Positions 17,697 through 26,646 of a DNA stretch of 64,000 bases are shown piece by piece; position 1 is the first letter of the stretch; every line of letters starts with the position of its first letter. Below the pieces are notes generated by a model. It was not told the origin of the DNA and ran no database searches. It saw nothing but the letters and a program-made list of their open reading frames with translations. The position numbers and the translations under genes were made by a program. The stretch comes from Sphingomicrobium marinum (lineage in GTDB: Bacteria; Pseudomonadota; Alphaproteobacteria; Sphingomonadales; Sphingomonadaceae), in the NCBI RefSeq assembly GCF_026157105.1, contig NZ_JANPVQ010000001.1:985501-1049500 (forward strand), read 5' to 3'.

Positions 17697-19916
17697 ATGA
17701 GCAAGCTTTTCGTCTCCTATTCCAGCAAGGATCGCGATCGTATTGCGCAGCTGGTTGCGGCGCTCGAGGCGCGCGGTCATGACGTGTGGTGGGACAGTAA
17801 GATCGGCGGCGCCACGCGCTTTTCAACCGAGATCGAGGCGGCGCTTGACGAAGCCGACGCGACCATCGTCGCATGGTCGCCGGCGGCAGTGACCTCCGAA
17901 TGGGTGCTCGACGAGGCGGCACATGCGCGCGATCACGACAAGCTCGTTCCCATCCGGCTTGACGACGTCTTCCCGCCGCTCGGTTTTCGCCAGCGCCAGG
18001 CGATCGATTTCAGCGCATGGGACGGTACAGCCGACAGCCCGCAGATGGATGAGCTCGAAACGGCGCTCGACCGTGTTGGTTCGGGCAAGATCGGAGACTA
18101 TGCGGCTGAAAGCCGGACCATCGTGCACGAGCATAAGGGCCTGTTGTCGCATCGGCAGCTGATTGCTGCACTGCTGTCGCTGCTGAGCGTGTCGGCGCTG
18201 GTTTTTTATGTATGGCAGGACCACCGGGGCGAGGTCGAAGCGCGCTCGTTGAAAAGCGACCCGTATGAAAATGTCGTAGCCATCCTGCCATTTTCAGGCG
18301 ACCGCGAAGGCGATGACGAGCGGGTCGTGGCGGGCATGTACGAAGGCATTGTCAGCAAATTGTCCAAGGTCGATGGCCTGACCATCCTCTCACCCCTTGC
18401 GCTCACCCGATATGTCGAAGAGGTGCCACCCCTCGATGAAATCGCCGCGGCGACTGGTGCGCGCTACGTGATGCTCGGAAATTTTGAGCGGACAGGGGAG
18501 ACGTTGCGGCTGTCGCTCCAGCTCGCCGACGCGACGTTGGGCACCAATGTCTGGTCGAACGACCAGGTCGCGACCGCGACATTGGAAAGCATGCACGACG
18601 CGCAGTTCGAGATTGCGGAAACGGTCGCGCGCCAGCTCAAGGCGGCGCTCGATGACGATGAACGCTCGCGCGTTCAGCGCGCGCCAACGCTGAACCGCCA
18701 GGCCTACGATGATTATCTGATCGGAATAGGCATGCTTGAAAGCGATCCCGATCCGATGCGCTATCTCAATCGAAGAAGCGAGGCGCTAGAGCGGGCCGTC
18801 GAGGCCGATCCAGATTTCGTCGAAGCGATTGCTGCGCTTGCCATGGTGCGGATGATGAAAAGTCGGACCGGGCCCGCGGCAACCCCCCGCGAGCAGGAAG
18901 CGACGCGGATTGCGATTGAACGTGCGCTACAGCAAGCGCAAATGCTTGATCCCGAGGCAGCTGAAACCCTGATGGCAGAAGGGTATTACCATCTGTGGGT
19001 GACCCGCAATTTCTCCGCCGCCGAAAGCTTGTTGGGCCGTGCGCTCCGACTGGCACCAAGCGTGCAGGTCGCGGCGTTCGGTTACGGTTGGGCGGCGCGT
19101 CGCAACGGACGGTTCGAAGAGTCGATCGCCGCCCTCGAGCGCGCGGCCAAGCTGGATCCCTTCGCCTACCAACCCATGCGCGACCTGAGCTGGAGCCTGG
19201 CCGCCATGGGCAGGAATGAAGAGGCATGGACCTACTTCGAAAAAGCGCGATCGCTGGCGCCTGCACCGAGTTTCCAAGCCACCCATGAAGCGCGGCTTCA
19301 CCTGATGGAAGGCGATTCGTCGGCGGCGCTGGCGAGTTTCGATGGCGTGGATGCGGGACCCGATACGCTTGCACACATCGTTCTGACGGAAATTGCGATA
19401 GACGTCGGCGACCGCGAGGCGATCGACGCCGCATTGGAAAATTGGGCTAGCGCGTTCGATAGTAACGGACCCTTCGGCCTGTTCTTTCAGGTCCGGCGCG
19501 CCGAGAGTGCCGAACGGCTGGGCGACGCCGCCATGTTGGCCGACGCTCGTGCGCGGCTTGCTGCATCGGTGGCTTCACCGGAGCGCGGGCAACCTGCCGT
19601 CTGGGGCATACCGCTTTCGCCGGTCACAATCCCGTCATTTCTGGGGAATGAGGAGGAAGTTGATAGGTTGATCGCGGACTACGAAAAGCGCGACGACATC
19701 GACCAATGGCTTGGCCTGCTCGTCGATCGCCGGCAGATTGCCGAGGCTTTCATGCGTTTGGGAGCGACCGAGCGGGCGCTTGACCAGCTTGAGGAGATTA
19801 CAACGGGGCTTGGTGCCAAGGCATTTCATTCCTTCAGCTACGAGCCACTATTTTTGCCGCTGCGTTCTTCTCCGCGGTGGCGGGCTATGCGGGCTGCTGC
19901 GAATAACGCGGCCTAG
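17697..19916 (+). CDS. TIR domain - membrane helix - TolB_N/FlgO-like domain - TPR protein (paralogue 3)
   Basis: 739 residues from ATG 17697, where the TIR consensus begins; the frame is open upstream but carries no domain. The TIR is at 1-110 (L-F-V-S-Y-S-S-K-D, V-W-W-D-S, S-E-W-V-L-D-E-A, P-P-L-G-F-R-Q). The membrane helix is at about 153-173. The TolB_N/FlgO-like part at 193-320 reads V-V-A-I-L-P-F and is more diverged than in the other copies. At least four TPR-like repeats follow, including a clear pair near 480-560. It is the longest of the four paralogues. It stands alone after tRNA-Gly rather than in the tandem, and its stop shares CTAG with the convergent acetyltransferase gene. Confidence 0.85.
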   Translation: MSKLFVSYSSKDRDRIAQLVAALEARGHDVWWDSKIGGATRFSTEIEAALDEADATIVAWSPAAVTSEWVLDEAAHARDHDKLVPIRLDDVFPPLGFRQRQAIDFSAWDGTADSPQMDELETALDRVGSGKIGDYAAESRTIVHEHKGLLSHRQLIAALLSLLSVSALVFYVWQDHRGEVEARSLKSDPYENVVAILPFSGDREGDDERVVAGMYEGIVSKLSKVDGLTILSPLALTRYVEEVPPLDEIAAATGARYVMLGNFERTGETLRLSLQLADATLGTNVWSNDQVATATLESMHDAQFEIAETVARQLKAALDDDERSRVQRAPTLNRQAYDDYLIGIGMLESDPDPMRYLNRRSEALERAVEADPDFVEAIAALAMVRMMKSRTGPAATPREQEATRIAIERALQQAQMLDPEAAETLMAEGYYHLWVTRNFSAAESLLGRALRLAPSVQVAAFGYGWAARRNGRFEESIAALERAAKLDPFAYQPMRDLSWSLAAMGRNEEAWTYFEKARSLAPAPSFQATHEARLHLMEGDSSAALASFDGVDAGPDTLAHIVLTEIAIDVGDREAIDAALENWASAFDSNGPFGLFFQVRRAESAERLGDAAMLADARARLAASVASPERGQPAVWGIPLSPVTIPSFLGNEEEVDRLIADYEKRDDIDQWLGLLVDRRQIAEAFMRLGATERALDQLEEITTGLGAKAFHSFSYEPLFLPLRSSPRWRAMRAAANNAA

Positions 19917-20197
19917 CTGCGCACCACATCGCCCCAGTCGTGCCGTTCGGCCTGCGCCTTGAAGAAGGGGCATACGGGGATGATCTTCCAGCCATTGGCG
20001 CGCGCATCTTCGACGGCGCGTTTGGATAGCGCTTCGCCCAGGCCCTGGCCGCGTGCGGGGGGCGGGACATAGGTATGGTCGATCATGATCAACTGATCGT
20101 TGGTGCGGCTAAAGGACATTTCGGCGAGCTCATCGCCGCTATCGGGCATGGTCGTCCATTTGCCGCGGCCATGTTCTTCGGTGAAGTCGATATCCAT
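19913..20197 (-). CDS. Small GNAT-fold N-acetyltransferase (YjdJ/Acetyltransf_CG type)
   Basis: 94 residues from ATG 20197. The core reads M-I-D-H-T-Y-V-P-P, then A-R-G-Q-G-L-G (acetyl-CoA pyrophosphate loop), A-V-E-D-A-R and I-I-P-V-C-P-F. This is the compact single-domain GNAT family related to yeast/E. coli YjdJ. The frame stays open for another 700 bases upstream, but that part overlaps the transporter gene in another frame and is not coding. The substrate is unknown. It follows the transporter by 56 bp on the same strand and converges on TIR paralogue 3. Confidence 0.8.
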   Translation of the reverse strand: MDIDFTEEHGRGKWTTMPDSGDELAEMSFSRTNDQLIMIDHTYVPPPARGQGLGEALSKRAVEDARANGWKIIPVCPFFKAQAERHDWGDVVRS

Positions 20198-20253
20198 ATC
20201 AGCCCAATGCGTATCGCCGCTTTCGGTTGCACGAAAACGGCTGGCAGCCCGGT

Positions 20254-20925
20254 CTATAACGTCGCGGGCGCAGGTTCCGGCGTTGTGCCATCGAGCCGAT
20301 GCGCGAGCGCAACCATGAGGTAGATAAGCGGCGGGAAGGCAAGTGCCGACAGCACGACCTTGGCGAGCATCTGCCCGAGCATCAGATCGAGGATCGGGAA
20401 GACACCGTAAAAGGCGATCGAGATGAAGATCAGCGTGTCGAGCGCCTGGCTGATCACGCCGGCCGCCGCCGAGCGGAACCAGAGAAGACCGCTTCCGCCC
20501 GGACCCTTGAGCCGGTCGAAAATCCAGACGTTGAGCAAGGTCGAGATGCCGTAGGCCGCGATACCGGCCAGCCAGATGCGGGGCGTGGAGCCTAGCATCA
20601 GGTTGAAGGCGCTGAGGCGCTCCGCGTCCATTTCCTCCGCCGCCGGAAGATTGAGGATCATCAGCGTCAGCAGCGAGGAGATGATCAGCGGCACGAAGCC
20701 GAACAGCACCAAGCGCTGGCCCGCTTTCTTGCCGTAAATCTCGGTAATGGCGCTCGACGTCACCACCAGCAGCAGGAAGGCGAAGATGCCGGCTTCGACC
20801 GCAAGCGGGCCAAGCGCAACCTGCTTGTTGGCGAAAACCCCTGCAATGCAGACCATCCCGCCGTAGAAAACGGCGAAGGCCATCAGGGAGAGCGGGACGG
20901 TGCGGGTCGTGGGCGTTTCGTTCAT
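20254..20925 (-). CDS. Queuosine precursor transporter (VUT/YhhQ family)
   Basis: 223 residues from ATG 20925. Six hydrophobic segments are visible. The family signature region S-A-I-T-E-I-Y-G-K-K-A-G follows the second helix, and I-S-Q-A-L-D-T-L-I-F-I matches the later conserved helix. Members such as E. coli YhhQ import preQ0/preQ1 for tRNA queuosine. No que genes lie in the window, so the substrate is inferred from the family alone. A longer in-frame start at 21033 would add a basic non-hydrophobic leader and overlap the opposite promoter. Confidence 0.85.
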   Translation of the reverse strand: MNETPTTRTVPLSLMAFAVFYGGMVCIAGVFANKQVALGPLAVEAGIFAFLLLVVTSSAITEIYGKKAGQRLVLFGFVPLIISSLLTLMILNLPAAEEMDAERLSAFNLMLGSTPRIWLAGIAAYGISTLLNVWIFDRLKGPGGSGLLWFRSAAAGVISQALDTLIFISIAFYGVFPILDLMLGQMLAKVVLSALAFPPLIYLMVALAHRLDGTTPEPAPATL

Positions 20926-21041
20926 GCGGCAAAGGGGTAGCGGCTTTTGCCGGAAAGCCAAGGCTAATGATTGACGGCGCGGGAGGGCGCGGCTAGCGAC
21001 GCCGCAGTTTTTACGCTTTCTTTCCAGCAGCATCGGGGCCG

Positions 21042-22028
21042 ATGAGCGACACCAGGTTCGATATTTTGGCGATGGGCGACGCGATGGTCGACGTCATCGC
21101 CCCGGCCAGCGAGGAGTTTCTTGCCGAGCACAAGCTGCCGCGCGGCTCGATGCAGCTCTTGTCGCCCGAGGCCGCGGACAAGCTTTACGATGCGATGGGT
21201 GTCGCCGAAGAGCATTCGGGCGGCTCGGCAGCCAACACGATGGCGGGCGTTGCTGCGATGGGCGGCAAGGTCGCTTTCATCGGGCAGGTTGCCGATGATC
21301 AGTTCGGCCGCATCTTCCGCCACGACCTGCACGCGCTGGGCGTGCATTTTGATACGCCGCCCATCCCCGGACCACCGCCGACCGGCCGATGCCTGATTCT
21401 GGTGACGCCCGATGGACAGCGCACGATGAACACCGCGCCGGGCGCCAGCCACGAACTGGTCGCCTCGCAGCTTGATCCCCAACTGATCCGCGACAGCGCG
21501 GTGCTCTACCTCGAAGGGTATCTGTTCGGCCCGGAAAAGCCGCGCGCCGCAATGATGGAAGCGATCGATATCGCGCACGGGGCAAATCGCAAGGTCGCCT
21601 TCACGCTGTCGGAAAGCGTGTGCATCGCCGAGCGACGCGATCCGTTTATCGACATGATCCAGGGCGGGGGCGTCGACCTCCTGTTCTGCAACGGGGAAGA
21701 GGCGCGCGTGCTGACCGGGGCGCCAAGCGCCGAAGCGGCCATGGCGCAGCTGGGTGACCATGTCCCGCTGATGGTCGTCACCGATGGCCCGAACGGGGCG
21801 ATGGCAGCGACCAGCGGTGAAACGGTGCGCATCGATGCAGCGCCGGTCGACAAGGTCGTCGATACCACCGGGGCAGGGGACCTGTTCGCGGCCGGATTCC
21901 TGTTCGCGCATTGCCGCGGCGCGGGGCTCGAAAAGTCGCTGCAAACCGGCGCGATCGCGGCGGCCGAGGTCATTTCGCATTATGGCGCGCGGCCCGAAGC
22001 CGACCTGAAGGAATTGATCAGCGTATGA
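21042..22028 (+). CDS. PfkB-family sugar/nucleoside kinase, probable adenosine kinase
   Basis: 328 residues. It has the PfkB N-terminal G-D-A-M-V-D, the di-glycine substrate region S-G-G-S-A-A-N-T, and the C-terminal D-T-T-G-A-G-D box with catalytic Asp280. Overall similarity and the context (LOG, NupC, later AMP nucleosidase) favour adenosine kinase, making AMP from adenosine. A ribokinase-like sugar specificity cannot be excluded. The stop overlaps the LOG start by ATGA, so it is the first gene of a nucleoside operon. Confidence 0.85.
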   Translation: MSDTRFDILAMGDAMVDVIAPASEEFLAEHKLPRGSMQLLSPEAADKLYDAMGVAEEHSGGSAANTMAGVAAMGGKVAFIGQVADDQFGRIFRHDLHALGVHFDTPPIPGPPPTGRCLILVTPDGQRTMNTAPGASHELVASQLDPQLIRDSAVLYLEGYLFGPEKPRAAMMEAIDIAHGANRKVAFTLSESVCIAERRDPFIDMIQGGGVDLLFCNGEEARVLTGAPSAEAAMAQLGDHVPLMVVTDGPNGAMAATSGETVRIDAAPVDKVVDTTGAGDLFAAGFLFAHCRGAGLEKSLQTGAIAAAEVISHYGARPEADLKELISV

Positions 22029-22594
22029 AGCGACTAGCAGTCTATTGCGGCCACCAGGCTGGCGGAAACAGCGCCTATACCGATGCCGCGCGCGAACTCG
22101 CCCGCGAAATGACCGAGCGCGGCATCGATCTGGTCTATGGCGGCGGCAAGCTGGGACTGATGGGCATCATGGCCGATGAAGTGCTAGCTGGCGGCGGCAA
22201 GGTCTTTGGCGTAATCCCGCAGTCGCTGGTCGATGTCGAAGTCGCGCACACCGGTTGCACCGAGCTTTACCCTGTTCCCGGCATGCACGAGCGCAAGGCC
22301 AAGATGACCGAACTGACCGACGCCTTCGTCTGCCTGCCCGGCGGGATCGGCACGCTCGACGAGTTGATGGAAGCCTGGACGTGGAATGCGCTGGGCTACC
22401 ATTCGAAGCCCTTTTGCCTGCTCAACATCGATGGCTTCTGGGAAGGCTTTGCAAGCTTCTGCGATACGGTCACGAAGCAAGGCTTCATGAGCGAGGATCG
22501 CCGCAACCAGCTTCTCATGGCGGATACGCCGGGCGAGGCCATCGACAAGCTGGACGCGGCGGCAAAAGCCGCGCAAGACGGTTTCGTCTGGTAA
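22025..22594 (+). CDS. LOG-family nucleotide 5'-monophosphate phosphoribohydrolase (TIGR00730)
   Basis: 189 residues from ATG 22025, overlapping the kinase stop. The catalytic motif P-G-G-I-G-T-L-D-E-L-M-E follows Y-G-G-G-K-L-G-L-M-G, both diagnostic of LOG proteins (often misnamed lysine decarboxylase). LOG enzymes split the N-glycosidic bond of AMP or cytokinin ribotides to free base and ribose-5-phosphate. Placed between adenosine kinase and NupC, a purine salvage role on AMP is plausible; cytokinin production is a less supported option. Confidence 0.9.
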   Translation: MKRLAVYCGHQAGGNSAYTDAARELAREMTERGIDLVYGGGKLGLMGIMADEVLAGGGKVFGVIPQSLVDVEVAHTGCTELYPVPGMHERKAKMTELTDAFVCLPGGIGTLDELMEAWTWNALGYHSKPFCLLNIDGFWEGFASFCDTVTKQGFMSEDRRNQLLMADTPGEAIDKLDAAAKAAQDGFVW

Positions 22595-22622
22595 TCAATT
22601 TTCGAGTTCCGGGGGGTTCTCC

Positions 22623-23915
22623 ATGCAAATCCTGATGAGCCTGGCGGGTATCGCCGTAATCCTGTTGCTGGCATTCCTGCTGAGCACCGATCGCAAGTCC
22701 ATTCGCTTGCGCGTGGTCGGCGCGGCCTTCGGCTTGCAGGCGGGGATCGCCGCCTTGGTGCTGGGCACCGATTTCGGCGCGCAAGGGCTCGCCTTCCTCG
22801 CCAACGGCGTAAGCGCGCTGCTTAGCTATTCGGCAGCGGGGACGCAATTCCTGTTCGGCCCTAACGAGAGCAATCCGCTGGCGAATACCTTCGTGATCGC
22901 CGCGCTGCCGGTGATCGTCTTCTTCGCGGCGCTCATCAGCATCCTCTATTACCTCGGCATCATGCAGCTGATTATCAAATGGGTCGGCGGCGCGCTGCAA
23001 TGGGTGACGGGCATCACCAAGGTCGAAAGCCTCGCCAGCGCCGCGAACATCTTCGTCGGCCAGTCGGAAAGCCCGCTGGTGGTGAAGCCCTATCTTGCCA
23101 AGCTGCCTCCCTCGCAACTGTTCACGATCATGAGCGTGGGCATGGCTGGTGTCGCAGGCACGATCCTCGCGGCCTATGCAGCGATGGGTATCGACATCGA
23201 ATATCTCCTTGCCGCTGCCTTCATGAGCGCGCCGGGCGGCATCCTGATGGCCAAGATGATCATGCCCGATCCCAAGCTTGTCGCCGCCGAGGGCGATGCC
23301 GAGCTTGCCGAACAAGGCCGCAGTCCCAAGGGCGCGGCCGCAGCAGCGCTCGATGATCATATCGATGATATTGACCCGCACGGCGATGAGGAAAAGCCCG
23401 CCAACATCATCATGGCCGCGGCGATGGGCGCGCAGACGGGCGTCAAACTGGCCGTGGCGGTCGCTGCCATGGTGCTGGCTTTCGTCGCGCTGGTGGCGCT
23501 GGCGAACGGTATCCTGGGCGGCATCGGCGGCCTGTTTGGCTATCCCGACCTGACCTTCCAGCAGATCGTCGGCTACATCTTCCAGCCCATCATGTACCTG
23601 ATCGGGGTGCCGTGGGAGGAAGCCAACATCGCCGGCGGGCTGTTCGGCACCAAGGTGGTGCTCAACGAATTCGTCGCGTTCATCGATCTCGGCGGCATGA
23701 GCGAACTGTCGGCGCGCACCACCGCGATCGTGACCTTCGCGCTGTGCGGTTTTGCCAACTTCAGCTCGATCGCGATCCAAATGGCGGTCACCGGCGGGCT
23801 TGCGCCCAACCAGCGCCCGACGATCGCGCGGCTTGGCCTGCGCGCGCTGGCGGCCGGCAGCCTCGCCAACCTGATGAGCGCGGCGCTGGCGGGATTGCTG
23901 CTCTCGATTGCATGA
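22623..23915 (+). CDS. nupC: Concentrative nucleoside transporter (NupC/CNT family)
   Basis: 430 residues, the normal CNT length. The C-terminal half contains G-Q-S-E-S-P-L-V-V-K-P-Y-L and G-L-F-G-T-K-V-V-L-N-E-F, the nucleoside-binding hairpin regions of the family. About ten hydrophobic segments are visible, with a charged loop near residues 215-260. It imports nucleosides with Na+ or H+ across the inner membrane. It lies 28 bp after the LOG gene, with GGGGGG just before the start, completing an uptake plus kinase plus phosphoribohydrolase set. Confidence 0.93.
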   Translation: MQILMSLAGIAVILLLAFLLSTDRKSIRLRVVGAAFGLQAGIAALVLGTDFGAQGLAFLANGVSALLSYSAAGTQFLFGPNESNPLANTFVIAALPVIVFFAALISILYYLGIMQLIIKWVGGALQWVTGITKVESLASAANIFVGQSESPLVVKPYLAKLPPSQLFTIMSVGMAGVAGTILAAYAAMGIDIEYLLAAAFMSAPGGILMAKMIMPDPKLVAAEGDAELAEQGRSPKGAAAAALDDHIDDIDPHGDEEKPANIIMAAAMGAQTGVKLAVAVAAMVLAFVALVALANGILGGIGGLFGYPDLTFQQIVGYIFQPIMYLIGVPWEEANIAGGLFGTKVVLNEFVAFIDLGGMSELSARTTAIVTFALCGFANFSSIAIQMAVTGGLAPNQRPTIARLGLRALAAGSLANLMSAALAGLLLSIA

Positions 23916-23943
23916 CCTCGCGGGTAAGCGTAGAGGGACGCGC

Positions 23944-24885
23944 ATGACCACGATTACTTCCGATACCGTTGCCAGCGTCAGCCTGGCCGATGCCGACAAG
24001 CCCGGTTTCCACAAGGAACTGGGCGACAGTTTCGTCGACTATGGTTTTGCGATTATTCGCGACCATGGCATCCCGCAGGACCTGATCGACCGGGCCGAAG
24101 CCAAGTCGAAAGAGTATTTCGCGCTGCCCCAGGAGGTGAAGCGCAAATATGTCGTCGAGGGCAGTGGCGGCGCGCGCGGCATGACCTTGTTCGGCATCGA
24201 AACGGCCAAGGGCGCGAAGGCGCACGATCTGAAGGAATTCTACCATGTCGGGCGCGAGCTGCCTGCAGGTCATCCGTTCAGCGACGTGATGCCGCCCAAC
24301 GTGTGGCCCGAGGAAGTCGAGGGGTTCAAGGAGACCTTCCTCGAACTTTACGATGCCTTCGACGCGGCTGGTGCCAAGGTACTCACCGCGATCGCCAAGT
24401 ATCTCGATATCGATGTCGACTGGTTTCTCGACAGCGTGCGCGACGGCAACTCGGTCATGCGTCTCCTGCATTACCCGCCGCAGCCCGAACCGACCGGCGA
24501 GCATATCCGCGCCGGCGCGCATGAGGACATCAACACGATCACGCTGTTGCTCGGCGCTGAAGAAGCGGGCCTCCAACTGCAGACCAAGAAAGGCGAGTGG
24601 CTCGATGTCAGCCCCAAGCCAGGCGAACTGGTGATCAACATCGGCGACATGTTGCAGCGGCTGACCAACGGCAAGCTGCGCTCGACCTCGCACCGCGTCA
24701 TCAATCCCGCACCCGATCGTGCCTCCAAGGCGCGTTACTCGATGCCCTTCTTCCTCCACTTCCGCCCCGATTTCGACATCGTGGCGCTGGAGAATTGCGT
24801 GCCCGAAGGCGAAGAGCCCAAATGGCCGCCGATCAGCAGCCATGAATATCTGCTCGAGCGACTGAAAGAGATTAAGCTGGCTTAG
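23944..24885 (+). CDS. 2-oxoglutarate/Fe(II) oxygenase, isopenicillin-N-synthase-like
   Basis: 313 residues from ATG 23944. The N-terminal DIOX_N region shows Y-G-F-A-I-I-R-D-H-G-I-P. The jelly-roll core has the iron triad H-E-D (A-H-E-D-I-N-T) and a distal His in S-T-S-H-R-V, plus R-Y-S-M-P-F-F for 2-oxoglutarate. It is close to plant ethylene/flavonoid-type dioxygenases and their bacterial homologues, whose substrates are mostly unknown. It overlaps the thioesterase start by one base (TAGTG), suggesting joint expression; no antibiotic cluster is present. Confidence 0.9.
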   Translation: MTTITSDTVASVSLADADKPGFHKELGDSFVDYGFAIIRDHGIPQDLIDRAEAKSKEYFALPQEVKRKYVVEGSGGARGMTLFGIETAKGAKAHDLKEFYHVGRELPAGHPFSDVMPPNVWPEEVEGFKETFLELYDAFDAAGAKVLTAIAKYLDIDVDWFLDSVRDGNSVMRLLHYPPQPEPTGEHIRAGAHEDINTITLLLGAEEAGLQLQTKKGEWLDVSPKPGELVINIGDMLQRLTNGKLRSTSHRVINPAPDRASKARYSMPFFLHFRPDFDIVALENCVPEGEEPKWPPISSHEYLLERLKEIKLA

Positions 24886-25670
24886 TGAGCCTTGCGAATG
24901 CCCTGTTGGCGCTGACCCCGGAAGAAGACGCCTTCGTCATCGACGCGCCTGCGGAGTGGGCGCAGGGGCGGACGCTTTATGGGGGGATGTCGGCGGCGCT
25001 GGCGCATGAAACGGCAATCCGTTCATTCGACAATCTTCCGCCTCTCAGAAGTGCTCAACTGCTGTTTGTGGGGCCTGCGGAAGGGCGTCTGACCTTTGCA
25101 GCGACGTTGTTGCGGCAGGGGCGATCGGCAACATTGGTGGCGGTCGATGCGCATGGCGAAAAAGGGCAGGTGCTGCGTGCTTCGCTGGTGTTTGGCGGCG
25201 CGCGGGATAGCGTGGTCACCTTCGCCGACCTGCCGATGCCCGAAGTGCCTTCGGCCGACGAATGTGAAGGACTGTTTGGCGATGCATCGGTGCGCACGCC
25301 GGGCTTTACCGGCAATTTCATCATGCTCAATGCAGGCGGCGGTCGTCCCTTTTCGGGCGATGAAGGTGCGCTGCAGCTGTGGACGAAATTTCGCGATGCG
25401 CCGGGCGGCAACGTAACGAGCGCGCTGCTCGCGATGGCCGACGTACCGCCCCCCGCGGCGATGACGCGCTTTCCCCAGTTCGCGCCGATCAGCAGCATGA
25501 GCTGGCAGATCGACATCGTCCATCAGCCCGGCAGCATGGACGGCTGGCACCTCATGCGATCATGCGCCGAAGGGGCGGGCGAGGGGTATAGCCCGCAGGA
25601 AATGCAGCTGTGGGACGAAGAAGGCCGCTGCCTCGCCGCAGGGCGGCAAAGCATTGCCATTTTCATCTAG
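24885..25670 (+). CDS. Acyl-CoA thioesterase-like hotdog protein
   Basis: 261 residues from GTG 24885. Two hotdog halves are visible: the first around G-R-T-L-Y-G-G-M-S-A-A-L-A, typical of TesB-like 4HBT_3 proteins, the second near the C-terminus with W-Q-I-D-I-V-H-Q. It probably hydrolyses acyl-CoA thioesters in the cytosol. The start overlaps the oxygenase stop by one base, and the stop shares CTAG with the convergent cytidine deaminase gene. Chain-length preference cannot be read. Confidence 0.8.
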   Translation: MSLANALLALTPEEDAFVIDAPAEWAQGRTLYGGMSAALAHETAIRSFDNLPPLRSAQLLFVGPAEGRLTFAATLLRQGRSATLVAVDAHGEKGQVLRASLVFGGARDSVVTFADLPMPEVPSADECEGLFGDASVRTPGFTGNFIMLNAGGGRPFSGDEGALQLWTKFRDAPGGNVTSALLAMADVPPPAAMTRFPQFAPISSMSWQIDIVHQPGSMDGWHLMRSCAEGAGEGYSPQEMQLWDEEGRCLAAGRQSIAIFI

Positions 25671-26107
25671 CCGTCGGCGTCTTTCAGGTTCGCCGGGCCG
25701 AACCCGTGCGGGATGAGGTTGTGAATATGGAGGCGCTCGACCTTGCTGCCGTCGCCATTGGCCGCAAGTATCTCGATATCGCTGTCTGAAAGGTGCGCGG
25801 CCTCGAGGATCGCCTGGCGACAGCCGCCGCACGGCGTGCAGACCATGTCTCCGGCGAGCGCGTTGCCCGACCCGTCGCCCCCCGCGACCGCAATCCGCAC
25901 GACATTTTCGAGCCCGAATTCATGCTGTGCGATCGTGAGCGCCGATTGTTCAGCGCACAGGCCGAGCCGGTAGCAGGCGTTTTCCATGTTGGCGCCAGTA
26001 ACGATGCGCCCGTCGCTGCTTTCGATGGCGCAGCCGACCGAAAAGCCCGAATAGGGCGCGTAGGCTTTCAAAGCGGCCTCGCGAGCCTTGGCGATGAGCG
26101 GATCCAT
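25667..26107 (-). CDS. cdd: Cytidine deaminase
   Basis: 146 residues from ATG 26107, the size of the tetrameric (T-CDA) class. The zinc site reads C-A-E-Q-S-A (Cys ligand and catalytic Glu) and P-C-G-G-C-R-Q (two Cys ligands). A-Y-A-P-Y-S-G-F-S-V-G near the N-terminus is the conserved substrate loop. It converts cytidine and deoxycytidine to uridine forms, fitting the nearby NupC and adenosine kinase genes. Diverges from the small secreted protein gene over 77 bp. Confidence 0.95.
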   Translation of the reverse strand: MDPLIAKAREAALKAYAPYSGFSVGCAIESSDGRIVTGANMENACYRLGLCAEQSALTIAQHEFGLENVVRIAVAGGDGSGNALAGDMVCTPCGGCRQAILEAAHLSDSDIEILAANGDGSKVERLHIHNLIPHGFGPANLKDADG

Positions 26108-26184
26108 GCGGCGACTGTAGCGAAGCTGGGCGTGGGCGCAATCGCGCTTGACCACCGTCGTGTCACGCTTATTGGCTAAAGCGC

Positions 26185-26643
26185 ATGATCACCGCACTTG
26201 CCCTGGCGCTGTTGATGGCGCCGATTGAAAATGACCGCGCTGCCATGGCGCGCGACATGGATCTGCCCACCGACGTTGCCGACCAGTTGTTCGCGCGAAA
26301 GGTACTGGCGGAAAAGGCGAAGGATTATGTCGCGGCGGCAGCGCCCGATCCCTTTATCGGGGCCGTGGAGATGACGGTGCGCTCGGCGCGCCGGCTCGAT
26401 GATCGCATCTACCTCAACAGCGAGCGCGACTATCGCGACGGGCTCAACGTCTCGGTCGTTATCGACAAGGGCGCGATGCGCAAGCTCGACAAGCGGCTCG
26501 GTGGCCCCGCCGAGATCGTCCTGCTCGACCAGCGGATCGTTGTCGCGGGCATGGTCGCCTTCGTGCGTGCCGGGCGCGAGGGGCAATATACCCGCACCCA
26601 GATGAGCGTTGTCTCGCCCTACCAGATCGAGATGGCCGAGTAG
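26185..26643 (+). CDS. Hypothetical secreted protein
   Basis: 152 residues. A short hydrophobic N-terminus (I-T-A-L-A-L-A-L-L-M-A) suggests export. The remainder is charged and has no motif I recognise; a central basic patch R-S-A-R-R-L-D-D-R and several beta-like stretches are visible. No lipobox. The stop lies 3 bp from the end of the convergent AMP nucleosidase gene. No function can be assigned. Confidence 0.6.
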   Translation: MITALALALLMAPIENDRAAMARDMDLPTDVADQLFARKVLAEKAKDYVAAAAPDPFIGAVEMTVRSARRLDDRIYLNSERDYRDGLNVSVVIDKGAMRKLDKRLGGPAEIVLLDQRIVVAGMVAFVRAGREGQYTRTQMSVVSPYQIEMAE

Positions 26644-26646
26644 GCC

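Noticed and set aside
20198-20932. Long minus-strand open frame continuing upstream of the GNAT gene
   Set aside because: It lies in another frame over the queuosine-precursor transporter gene, which has clear membrane helices and family motifs. The upstream part is low-complexity and only the last 94 residues show GNAT character.
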